Part shown: in pieces, positions 1 to 7,096 of the stretch | Layout of the letters: the number at the start of each line of letters is the position of its first letter | How positions within the stretch are numbered: the first letter of the stretch is position 1 | From: Armatimonadota bacterium | GTDB taxonomy: Bacteria; Armatimonadota; Armatimonadia; Armatimonadales; Armatimonadaceae | Assembly (NCBI GenBank): GCA_014381035.1 | Contig: JACMIS010000181.1 | Span: 1 to 11,955 of the forward strand | Direction: 5' to 3' | Length of the DNA stretch: 11,955 nt | Translations under genes and position numbers: made by a program | Notes under the pieces: generated by a model | Database searches by the model: none | Told to the model about the DNA's origin: nothing | Seen by the model: the letters and a program-made list of their open reading frames with translations, nothing else

Positions 1-626
1 GATTCCGGCACGGTCACTGGGGCAATGTTGGAAACCGCGATCTCCTGTGTGGAACCGACGAGTTGAAACGCGCCGCCGTCCCGACTGTACTGTAGTTCGA
101 GGGACTCCCCGCCGCCCGCCTCGAAGAATGTCAAACGCGTATCTACAACGGTACCGACAAGTGCATTGAGTACGACACCGTCGGTGCTGCCGGTGCCTCG
201 TTGACCGACGAACTCCGAGTAGACCACGCCACCTGCTCCGTTAGCGTCCACTCCAGTTCGGAGGCGGAAGCCATCGTCGCTGGTGACACGGAACACATAG
301 GAGCCAGCCGTGTTGAAGGTCAGTCTTCCCAATGATTCCAGAGCGAAGTTGTTCGTAAAACTTCGCCCGTCCGGGAAAACGCTATCGCCCCCGAATGCGC
401 CGTTGCTCCCGTCGCCGAGGAAATTGATCACGGAGAACGGGCTGAACGCACTGACCGTCGCGGCGGGATTCGCGATGACGGCTTCCGCTCCGTTGATGTC
501 AGAGATAGCTCCGGCGTTGTACGCGACCCTGACCTGGAATTGTGCTTGCGCGGGAGTCGCGACTACGGCAGCGGTGGTGACTGCGACGGCGACCAGACCG
601 ACAAACGAGAGATGTTTGAATTGCAC
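1..626 (-). CDS. Secreted PA14-like protein, C-terminus outside window
   Basis: This is the first 208 codons of an exported protein read leftwards off the window. The GTG start (624-626) follows an AGAGGA Shine-Dalgarno on the minus strand. Residues 1-28 form a signal peptide: a short n-region with Lys4, a hydrophobic core (FVGLVAVAVTTAAVVA), and an AQA cleavage site before Gln29. The mature part looks like a small beta-sandwich. The patterns FRVTSDDGFRL (112-122) and RLTFFEAGGGESLELQYS (164-181) are typical of PA14-like domains in secreted proteins, which often bind glycans or sit in surface proteins. The visible end reads APVTVPE plus the first two bases of a Ser codon. That resembles the start of a PEP-CTERM-type sorting tail, although the classical second Pro is not there. 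It is transcribed divergently from the amidohydrolase, from the promoter at 706-735. The signal peptide is clear; the domain name is by pattern only and the biological role is unknown. Confidence 0.75.
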   Translation of the reverse strand, partial: MQFKHLSFVGLVAVAVTTAAVVATPAQAQFQVRVAYNAGAISDINGAEAVIANPAATVSAFSPFSVINFLGDGSNGAFGGDSVFPDGRSFTNNFALESLGRLTFNTAGSYVFRVTSDDGFRLRTGVDANGAGGVVYSEFVGQRGTGSTDGVVLNALVGTVVDTRLTFFEAGGGESLELQYSRDGGAFQLVGSTQEIAVSNIAPVTVPE

Positions 627-705
627 GGTATTTATCCTCTTCGACTCGAAGTATTCTCGCCCGAAGACCTTGGCTTAGCGACAATTTATGCGAGCAAGTG
701 GTCAA

Positions 706-735
706 ACTATAGCAGGCTTTCTTATGAGGTGTCAA
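706..735 (-). promoter_or_regulatory. sigma70-type promoter for the secreted protein
   Basis: On the minus strand there is a perfect -35 box TTGACA (735-730), an 18-bp spacer and a -10 box TATAGT (711-706, five of six consensus bases). The predicted transcription start is near 699, giving a leader of about 73 nt before the GTG at 626. It is the best consensus promoter in the window and is correctly placed and oriented for the leftward gene. Confidence 0.65.
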
Positions 736-762
736 TGGAAGGAAGGAATCGTTCGTGGCGAT

Positions 763-778
763 GGTGAAAAGTATCACA
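763..778. promoter_or_regulatory. CRP-type dyad upstream of the amidohydrolase gene
   Basis: The 16-mer GGTGA-N6-TCACA matches nine of the ten conserved bases of the CRP/FNR-family consensus TGTGA-N6-TCACA. It lies about 85 bp upstream of the chosen GTG start at 863, between the divergent genes. A weak promoter could follow (TCGACC at 803, TACTTT at 825), which would put the dyad near -66. No CRP-family regulator gene is in the window, so function is a guess. Confidence 0.25.
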
Positions 779-848
779 ACGTTTAGCGCGGCACCATCCT
801 ACTCGACCGCGTTTGGTTCAACTCTACTTTTCCCGTCCCGTTTTCAAG

Positions 849-854
849 AAAGGA
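849..854 (+). promoter_or_regulatory. Ribosome binding site that sets the amidohydrolase start
   Basis: AAAGGA lies 8 nt before GTG 863. This start places the hydrophobic signal peptide at the N-terminus. The frame stays open upstream to an ATG at 755, but that start has no clear Shine-Dalgarno and would add 36 unremarkable residues before the signal peptide. Confidence 0.6.
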
Positions 855-862
855 ACCGCTTC

Positions 863-3800
863 GTGTTATTGAAGCCTATTTCGATCCGTGCCGGTGCGTT
901 CACCGTGGCTACCGCATTATCTTTCTCTATCGCTGCGCCGGTCCTGTCCGCCCCGGACACTTACGACGGCAACGCGTTCGCCCCCGCGCCCAACACGTTC
1001 GCGATCACCAACGCCCGCATCGTGCCTGTCTCCGGCAAATCCATCGAACGGGGGACGGTAGTCCTCCGCGACGGTCTGATCGCCGCTGTCGGCGCGTCGG
1101 TTGCGACGCCGAAGGACGCGCAGGTCATTGACGGCACCGGCTTGACCGTGTATCCCGCACTGGTCGACGCGTATACGAACGACGGGATGCCGCTCTCCAC
1201 CGAATACACCGCCCCGGCACGGGGCGCGTTCTATCCGGTGACAACGGTCCGCGCCGAGATCGAGGCTCCATCCCTCTTGAAACCGGATACGACTATCTGG
1301 GCGAACCGGCGCAAAAACGGCTTCGGGTCCGCGCTCATCGCCCCCGGTGTCGGGCTGATCGCGGGAACGTCGGCGTTCGTGTCGCTGGCACCGGAATCGC
1401 CGGATACCGCCGCGCTTTTGATCAAATCGAACGTGGCGATGCACGCTTCATGGGACAATCCAAAGCCTACCGGTGCCGACGATTACCCCAACTCCCTGAT
1501 GGGGGAAATCTCCGCGATCCGTCAGGCATTGTATGATGCCGTGAATGCCGATCTGTCGTTGAACGACTATGCAAAAAAACCGGTCGGCAAGGAACGCCCG
1601 GTCATCTCCGCGCAGATTTCCGCACTGGTTCCCGTGGTCAAGAAACAGAAGCCGCTGGTCATGCACGCCGATTCCGCGATTGCGATCCGACGCGCTTTGA
1701 AGGTAGCGAAAGAGTTCGGCTTGACGCCCGTGATCGAAGGTGGCGCGGAGGCGGGCGCGATTGCGGGCGAACTGAAAGCGGCGGGGGCGAGTGTATTGCT
1801 CACAACCGCGCTCCCCGAAGCACCGAAACTTTTGGATGGGGAAGACGATCCGACAACGCTTCAGGGCTTTCGTTACCGGGCGACCGTGCCCCGCACCGCC
1901 GCGAAACTCGCCGCCGCCGGGGTGCCGTTCGCGTTCGGGACCGACGGCTTGAAATCGCTCGACGATTACCGCAAGAATGTACGCAAGATGATCGCCGCTG
2001 GACTGCCCGCCGAAGCCGCGACCGTTGCGGCGACACAGACCGGGGCGAAAATCTTCGGGGCGGACAAGCAGATCGGCTCGCTGACGCCCGGTTCGATTGG
2101 GAACGTGCTTGTCATGGACGGCGATCTGTGGGGCGCGAAAACCAAAATCCGCTATCTGTTCGTGGACGGCAAGAAAACCGAGGTCGGCGAACCGGCAACT
2201 AAATCCACTACGTTACCGTCCCTGGTGACGAAAGCCGAACCCGCACCGCCGAAATTGACGCTCGAAGAAGCGAAGAAGATGCTCCCCGCCGGTGTTTCGG
2301 TCGAGCAAGCCCTCAAGTATCTGCGCGAGTCGCCCAAGCAAGCCGAGCAGTTCCTGCCAAAAGGCGTCTCGGTGAACGACGCCATCGCGGCACTCGAAGG
2401 CAGTGGGGACGGCGATGCGAAACCCGATGACAACAGCGCGACCAAGACACCGGTGAAAAAAGACGCAGACGACATAACGGCACCGCCCGTTGTCGGTACT
2501 GGTCTGGTGCCGCCTCTGCCGCCGCAAGTCGCAAAAACGTTCGTTCTTCGTGGGGCGACCGTTTGGACCGTCGCGAAAGAGGGTGTGATGCCCGGCACTG
2601 ACGTGTATGTCAAAGACGGCAAGATCGCCGCGATTGGCGCGAACCTTTCTGTTCCCGGCGGCACCACCGAGATCGACGCGAAGGGCAAGCATATCACGCC
2701 AGGGATGATTGACGCGCACTCGCATACGGCGATGGACGCCGTGAACGAAGGCTCGAATATCGTCACGTCCGAGTGTCGCATCGAGGATGTGATCGACCCG
2801 GAGGATGTGAATATCTACCGGCAACTCGCGGGGGGAACCACCGCCGCGAACCTGTTGCACGGCTCGGCGAACGCGATTGGCGGTCAGAACCAGATCGTGA
2901 AGTTGCGCTGGGGACAGGACGCGGACGGCATGGTGTTCGCGGGGGCTCCGAAAGGCATCAAGTTCGCGCTCGGCGAGAACCCGACGCAATCAAACTATCA
3001 GCCGACGACGCAACGCTATCCGTATTCCCGTATGGGCGTCGAGCGGGTGATCCGGGAAGCGTTCACGATGGCGCGGGACTATCAGAACGAATGGAAGGCG
3101 TACAAGGGCGGCAAACGCCCGCTTCCGCCGCAACGCGACCTGCGCATGGACGCGCTGGTCGAGATCCTGGAAGGCAAGCGCGTGGTACACTGCCACTCCT
3201 ATCGGCAGGACGAAATCCTTGCCATGATCCGCGTCGCCGACGATTTCGGTTTCAAAGTCGGCACCTTCCAGCACGTGATGGAGGGGTACAAAGTCGCCGA
3301 CGAGATGGCGAAACACGGCGCGGGCGGCTCGACGTTCAGCGACTGGTGGGCGTACAAGTTCGAGGTGCGCGACGCGATCCAGTACAACGGGGCATTGATG
3401 AACGAGCGCGGCGTTTTGACATCGTTTAATTCGGACTCGTCGGAACTCGCGCGGCGACTCAACCTGGAGGCCGCGAAAGCCGTCCATTGGGGCAATGTCG
3501 CGCCGGAAGAAGCGATCAAGTTCGTGACAATAAACCCGGCAAAGCAGCTCGGCATTGAAAAATATGTCGGTTCGCTGGAAAAAGGCAAGGACGCCGACAT
3601 TGCGGTCTGGAGCGGTGATCCGTTGTCGTCCCTGACTATCTGCGAGAAAACCTTCGTGGATGGTAAGTTGCTTTTCGACCGTGCCGCTGATCTCGCCGCA
3701 CGTCCCGCCCTGGAAGCGGAGAAGAAGCGGTTAGCGGACGCGGAAAAGCCGAAAAAATCGACGCCGACACCGTCACCGCAGCCCGGCACCACACCGGCAC

Positions 3801-5401
3801 CCGTTGCCACCCCGAAACCTCCGGTCGCAACGATGCTCCAGGGGAACGGTACGGGGTTCATCGTTGTGAGTCAGGAGCCGAACTTCATCCTGTCCTGCAT
3901 AGGACCCTCGATTGCCACTACTGCATCGGTCGTGTTCCCTGCGAGTGCCGCGAATGGATTCTCGGGTCTGCCGGTGCTAAACGCCGCGCCGTTCGTCTTC
4001 GGTGCGGCACCTGCCGCGCCGGTCACGCGGCAAGAAGAGTCAAAACCTGGCACGGTGACCGCGATTGTCGGCGCGACGGTCCATCCCGTGAGCGGCGCGG
4101 ACATTCCGAACGGCGTCGTGGTCATGCAGGGGGGCAAGATCGTCGCCGTCGGTGCGAACAGTGCGGTAGTAGTTCCGGACGGTGCCACCGTGACCGATGC
4201 GACTGGAATGCACGTGTATCCCGGCATGTTTGATGCCGATACGCAGATGGGCTTACGCGAAATTGACTCGATGCGCGAGACCGTGGATGCCCGCGAGATC
4301 GGAACGTTCAGCCCGGAACTTCGCGCCGCCGTGTCCGTGAATCCGGACACCGACCTGCTCCCCGAAGCACGGGCGAACGGCATTCTCTCCGTCGTCACTG
4401 CGCCTGATGGCGGCACTATTTCCGGGCAAGGGGCGGTTCTGTCGCTCAATGGCTGGACGTGGGAGGAGCTGGCGATTGACCCGTCGGTGGGAATGTATAT
4501 CCAGTTCCCGCGCATGGGGCAGCGGCGGTTCCGCGAAACCGCGCACCGTTGCGAGGAAACGGCGGGCGGACATGCGGAGGATAACGACCCGTATCTGCGC
4601 TCCGGCGCGTATGTCCCCGGCGGAACAATGGACACCCGAGCCATGCGCTTCGGTCTGCTACCGGCTGTTCTGGGCGCGGACGAACCGGACTCAAAAGAGA
4701 AAGAAGACGAACGCGTCGAGAAAGCCTTGAAGCCGCTGAACGACTTCCTCGAATCGGCGAAGCGTTATAAGATGGCGAAAGACGCGGGAACCCTCAAGCA
4801 TAGCGACACGAAATGGGAGGCGACCCTGCCGGTGCTTGCCGGAGAGAAACCATTCTTTGTTCGTGCCGACCGTGAGAAAGATATTAAAGCGGCGGTGAAT
4901 TGGGCGAAAAAGAACGGGTTCCGTATGGTGCTGGTCAGCGGTCAGGAATCGGACAAATGCGCGGATTTTCTCGCTCGCGAAAAAATTCCCGTGATTCTCG
5001 GGTCGGTACAAAACCTGCCACGGACACAGGACGCGGCGTATGATGACGCGTTTACGATCCCGGCAAAACTAGCAAAGGCGGGCGTCCAATTCTGCCTGAC
5101 GGCAGGCGAAACCTCGAACGTCCGGCGGTTGCCCTGGAACGCGGCGATGGCGGCATCGTATGGTCTCGATCCGGAGACTGCTCTGAAAGCGATCACGCTC
5201 GCCCCGGCGCAAATCACGGGTCACGCGTCGCACCTCGGTAGCATCGAAACCGGCAAGGACGCGACCCTGATCATCACGACCGGGAACCTGCTCGAAATCA
5301 CCTCCGTGGTCAAGGCGGCGTTCATCAGGGGCGAATCCATCAACCTGCAAACCCGCCAGAAACAGCTCTACGAGCGGTACCAGAGCAGACCAAAGAAGTA
5401 G
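863..5401 (+). CDS. Exported three-module amidohydrolase family protein
   Basis: A protein of about 1512 residues in the imidazolonepropionase-like amidohydrolase superfamily. Residues 1-30 are a signal peptide (LLKPISIRAG, then a hydrophobic run ending LSA before Pro31), so it acts in the periplasm or outside. Three modules follow, each opening with the beta-sandwich strand pattern and a 'YPG/TPG..DA' motif. Module 1 (about 46-442) has Tyr104 and Asn106 where the HxH metal motif should be, though His268 and Asp361 remain. Module 2 (about 558-940) has an intact DAHSH (His619, His621), HCH (776, 778), His804 and Asp858, so it should bind metal and be the catalytic unit. Module 3 (about 1063-1512) has Asp1126 and Gln1128 in place of HxH and is probably inactive. 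Linker 1 holds two copies of a 24-residue helical repeat (475-512). Linker 2 is Pro/Thr-rich, then apolar. Substrate unknown; peptides or cyclic amides are plausible. Members of this family commonly have one or two modules. Confidence 0.85.
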   Translation: MLLKPISIRAGAFTVATALSFSIAAPVLSAPDTYDGNAFAPAPNTFAITNARIVPVSGKSIERGTVVLRDGLIAAVGASVATPKDAQVIDGTGLTVYPALVDAYTNDGMPLSTEYTAPARGAFYPVTTVRAEIEAPSLLKPDTTIWANRRKNGFGSALIAPGVGLIAGTSAFVSLAPESPDTAALLIKSNVAMHASWDNPKPTGADDYPNSLMGEISAIRQALYDAVNADLSLNDYAKKPVGKERPVISAQISALVPVVKKQKPLVMHADSAIAIRRALKVAKEFGLTPVIEGGAEAGAIAGELKAAGASVLLTTALPEAPKLLDGEDDPTTLQGFRYRATVPRTAAKLAAAGVPFAFGTDGLKSLDDYRKNVRKMIAAGLPAEAATVAATQTGAKIFGADKQIGSLTPGSIGNVLVMDGDLWGAKTKIRYLFVDGKKTEVGEPATKSTTLPSLVTKAEPAPPKLTLEEAKKMLPAGVSVEQALKYLRESPKQAEQFLPKGVSVNDAIAALEGSGDGDAKPDDNSATKTPVKKDADDITAPPVVGTGLVPPLPPQVAKTFVLRGATVWTVAKEGVMPGTDVYVKDGKIAAIGANLSVPGGTTEIDAKGKHITPGMIDAHSHTAMDAVNEGSNIVTSECRIEDVIDPEDVNIYRQLAGGTTAANLLHGSANAIGGQNQIVKLRWGQDADGMVFAGAPKGIKFALGENPTQSNYQPTTQRYPYSRMGVERVIREAFTMARDYQNEWKAYKGGKRPLPPQRDLRMDALVEILEGKRVVHCHSYRQDEILAMIRVADDFGFKVGTFQHVMEGYKVADEMAKHGAGGSTFSDWWAYKFEVRDAIQYNGALMNERGVLTSFNSDSSELARRLNLEAAKAVHWGNVAPEEAIKFVTINPAKQLGIEKYVGSLEKGKDADIAVWSGDPLSSLTICEKTFVDGKLLFDRAADLAARPALEAEKKRLADAEKPKKSTPTPSPQPGTTPAPVATPKPPVATMLQGNGTGFIVVSQEPNFILSCIGPSIATTASVVFPASAANGFSGLPVLNAAPFVFGAAPAAPVTRQEESKPGTVTAIVGATVHPVSGADIPNGVVVMQGGKIVAVGANSAVVVPDGATVTDATGMHVYPGMFDADTQMGLREIDSMRETVDAREIGTFSPELRAAVSVNPDTDLLPEARANGILSVVTAPDGGTISGQGAVLSLNGWTWEELAIDPSVGMYIQFPRMGQRRFRETAHRCEETAGGHAEDNDPYLRSGAYVPGGTMDTRAMRFGLLPAVLGADEPDSKEKEDERVEKALKPLNDFLESAKRYKMAKDAGTLKHSDTKWEATLPVLAGEKPFFVRADREKDIKAAVNWAKKNGFRMVLVSGQESDKCADFLAREKIPVILGSVQNLPRTQDAAYDDAFTIPAKLAKAGVQFCLTAGETSNVRRLPWNAAMAASYGLDPETALKAITLAPAQITGHASHLGSIETGKDATLIITTGNLLEITSVVKAAFIRGESINLQTRQKQLYERYQSRPKK

Positions 5402-5402
5402 T

Positions 5403-5450
5403 GATTGGGTTATTGGGTGGTTGGCTTGCGAAATACCCGACCACCCAATC
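5403..5450 (+). terminator. Possible terminator hairpin after the amidohydrolase
   Basis: A perfect 10-bp inverted repeat, ATTGGGTGGT (5412-5421) and ACCACCCAAT (5440-5449), with an 18-nt loop, starts 11 bp after the stop codon. A second left arm, GATTGGG (5403-5409), can compete for the same right arm (CCCAATC, 5444-5450). There is no T-tract behind it, so it may be an mRNA 3'-end stabiliser or a Rho-linked structure, not a classical intrinsic terminator. Confidence 0.4.
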
Positions 5451-5521
5451 ATCTGCACCGTGTGAAATACTTCACTGGGTATGGATTTTGCAGGAAGGCA
5501 GGTTTCAAACGACGGGACTCG

Positions 5522-5530
5522 TGGCATAAT
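5522..5530 (+). promoter_or_regulatory. Extended -10 promoter candidate for hemC
   Basis: TGG directly followed by CATAAT (5525-5530) fits an extended -10 element (TGn plus five of six -10 bases). No good -35 box is visible. The predicted transcription start near 5537 leaves a leader of about 76 nt to the hemC ATG. Confidence 0.35.
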
Positions 5531-5600
5531 GCAGAAACTCACAACGGGAATATTGGTTCGGGGTGCTCGGCGAGAACACATGGCAGTTGTGGCGACGCGG

Positions 5601-5606
5601 TAGAAT
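5601..5606 (+). promoter_or_regulatory. -10-like box just before the hemC start codon
   Basis: TAGAAT (five of six -10 consensus bases) ends 6 bp before the hemC ATG, and the same stretch lacks a Shine-Dalgarno. This spacing is what a leaderless transcript would show, with the 5' end at or near the ATG. No convincing -35 box accompanies it. Confidence 0.25.
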
Positions 5607-5612
5607 ACGAGT

Positions 5613-6548
5613 ATGCCCTCGAATTTTCGTCTTCGCCTTGGTACGAGAGGTTCCGCTCTTGCTTTGTGGCAGGCACGTTATGTTGCCGAACGTATCACGA
5701 CCCGCTTTCCGCATATCGAAATCGAGACCGTCGTCATCAAAACGGCAGGGGATGTGCGACAGGACGTTCCGCTTTCCGAAGTCGCCGGGACCGGTGTTTT
5801 CGTTAAGGAGATCGAATCCGCACTCGCGGAGGAGCGAATTGATTTCGCGGTGCATAGCGCGAAAGATCTACCGTCCACGGATTCGCCCGGTCTGATTCTG
5901 GCGGCATTTTGCGAACGGGGCGATCCGCGCGATGCACTGATCGCGCCGACGCACGGGACGCTTTCCGCGCTTCCCGAAGGGGCGACAGTGGCGACCGGTT
6001 CGGTGCGGAGGCAGTCACAACTGTTGGCGGTGCGCCCGGATTTACGTTTCGTCGAGATACGCGGGAATGTGGATACCCGTCTCGCGAAACTGGAACGCGG
6101 CGACGCGGACGCGCTCGTGCTTGCGGTAGCCGGGTTATCACGACTCGGCCGCCAATCGGTGATCACCGAGACCATCGAACCGGAAACCTGTTTACCACAG
6201 GTAGGACAAGCGTGTGTCGCGGTACAATGCCGGTCCGTAGACGCGGAGTTGATCGCGCTACTCGCGGAAGCGTGCGATCATCTGACCACGCGCCGTGAGG
6301 TAGTGTGTGAACGGCGATTTTTGTCGCTTCTGGGTGGTGGTTGCAGTGCGCCGGTAGCGGCACACGCGATCAGTAGTGATCGGTTCCTGTACCTCTTCGC
6401 GCTGGTAGCGACACCGGATGGCGAAAAGATCATACGAACGCGAAGTGGTTCGACTCTCGACAATGTTGTTGGTGTCGCCGAGGGTGCGTATCGGGCGTTG
6501 CTGGAGCAAGGCGCGGACGCTCTGTTATCGAATCAGGTGGTTGCCTAA
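5613..6548 (+). CDS. hemC: Hydroxymethylbilane synthase (porphobilinogen deaminase)
   Basis: Cytoplasmic enzyme of tetrapyrrole synthesis. It joins four porphobilinogen units into the linear hydroxymethylbilane, using a covalently bound dipyrromethane cofactor. At 311 residues it is full length for the family. The visible signatures are GTRGSALALWQA near the N-terminus (9-21), HSAKDLPS with catalytic Asp85, the substrate-binding GSVRRQSQL (129-137), IRGNVDTRLAKL (149-160), and LLGGGCSAPVAAHA, where Cys244 is the cofactor attachment residue. The segment that usually reads VGQGALAIE is here VGQACVAVQ, a mild departure. No good Shine-Dalgarno precedes the ATG; a -10-like TAGAAT sits 6 bp upstream. 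The next gene begins 48 bp downstream on the same strand and may be cotranscribed. It is not hemD, so other heme genes lie elsewhere. Identification is firm. Confidence 0.97.
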   Translation: MPSNFRLRLGTRGSALALWQARYVAERITTRFPHIEIETVVIKTAGDVRQDVPLSEVAGTGVFVKEIESALAEERIDFAVHSAKDLPSTDSPGLILAAFCERGDPRDALIAPTHGTLSALPEGATVATGSVRRQSQLLAVRPDLRFVEIRGNVDTRLAKLERGDADALVLAVAGLSRLGRQSVITETIEPETCLPQVGQACVAVQCRSVDAELIALLAEACDHLTTRREVVCERRFLSLLGGGCSAPVAAHAISSDRFLYLFALVATPDGEKIIRTRSGSTLDNVVGVAEGAYRALLEQGADALLSNQVVA

Positions 6549-6582
6549 CTACCGGTATTGACATCAAAAACATTGTTGGTCT

Positions 6583-6587
6583 GGAGG
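6583..6587 (+). promoter_or_regulatory. Ribosome binding site that sets the start of the 6597 gene
   Basis: A perfect GGAGG lies 9 nt before GTG 6597. The frame is also open from a TTG at 6558, but that codon lacks a Shine-Dalgarno, so the GTG is preferred. Confidence 0.6.
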
Positions 6588-6596
6588 CTCGACTCA

Positions 6597-7085
6597 GTGC
6601 GTTTAACGTGGCATGAAGCCGTTGTAAGACAAGAGAGATTGATTATCCGCTGGCCCGCCGAGGAGAAGCGGTTAAGAACCGCCGTCTTCGTTCCGTTGTT
6701 CGCTGTGGTCGCGGGCACGATCCTTTCCCTGCTTCGTGTGACCGTGAACCCGGAATTGCAACGCGACGCGACCATCTTCGGCATGGTTCTCGCTGTCGCC
6801 GCGTTTATCTACGGCTGCTTCACTATATGGTTCTCCCATCTGTGGGTGCTCGATAAACAACAGAACGCTTTGCTACGGGGGGGGTGGCGAAAAGTCGCCG
6901 CATTGAATGAGTTCGTCCGGTTCATCGTCAAGCGTGAAAAACGTGGGACACATATCGTTTTCCTGATGCTCGCCGAACGTGAGGATGGCACTTCGGAGAA
7001 TTTAGGCGTCATGGATCAGGAAGACGCCGACGAGTTAGGGTATGAATTGGCGCGATTCACCCGCAAACCGTATTCCTCACGCTGA
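6597..7085 (+). CDS. Small two-helix membrane protein, PH-like C-terminus
   Basis: A 162-residue protein that I cannot name. After a polar N-terminus of about 27 residues there are two hydrophobic helices, roughly 28-46 (TAVFVPLFAVVAGTILSLL) and 60-78 (IFGMVLAVAAFIYGCFTIWF). They are separated by a short polar loop, so it should sit in the inner membrane with both ends on one side. The C-terminal part starts WVLDKQQNALLRGG and has alternating strands ending in a helix with acidic residues (DQEDADELGYELARF). This order (a 'D.q...l.r' strand, several strands, then an acidic helix) resembles small bacterial proteins with a PH-like fold after two membrane helices; that is a pattern match only. 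It follows hemC by 48 bp on the same strand, and its end faces the cyclase gene with 11 bp between the two stop codons. No functional link to heme synthesis is visible. Confidence 0.7.
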   Translation: MRLTWHEAVVRQERLIIRWPAEEKRLRTAVFVPLFAVVAGTILSLLRVTVNPELQRDATIFGMVLAVAAFIYGCFTIWFSHLWVLDKQQNALLRGGWRKVAALNEFVRFIVKREKRGTHIVFLMLAEREDGTSENLGVMDQEDADELGYELARFTRKPYSSR

Positions 7086-7096
7086 TACGGAACCCT

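Noticed and set aside
310..678. Plus-strand open frame of 122 codons opposite the secreted protein
   Set aside because: The opposite strand codes for a signal peptide and PA14-like patterns with a promoter and ribosome binding site; the plus-strand frame has neither.
755..862. N-terminal extension of the amidohydrolase from ATG 755
   Set aside because: It would bury the signal peptide behind 36 residues. GTG 863 has a well-spaced AAAGGA and starts directly with a standard signal peptide.
2213..4644. Long minus-strand open frames within the amidohydrolase gene
   Set aside because: They are shadows of the sense reading frame, Arg/Ser/Pro-rich with no domains.
6558..6596. TTG 6558 as start of the two-helix membrane protein, or TTGACA at the same place as a -35 box
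   Set aside because: There is no Shine-Dalgarno for the TTG, while GTG 6597 has GGAGG at 9 nt. A matching -10 box at 16-18 bp from TTGACA is absent.
7086..7096. A terminator between the convergent stop codons
   Set aside because: Only 11 bp separate the genes and no hairpin with a T-tract is visible around them.
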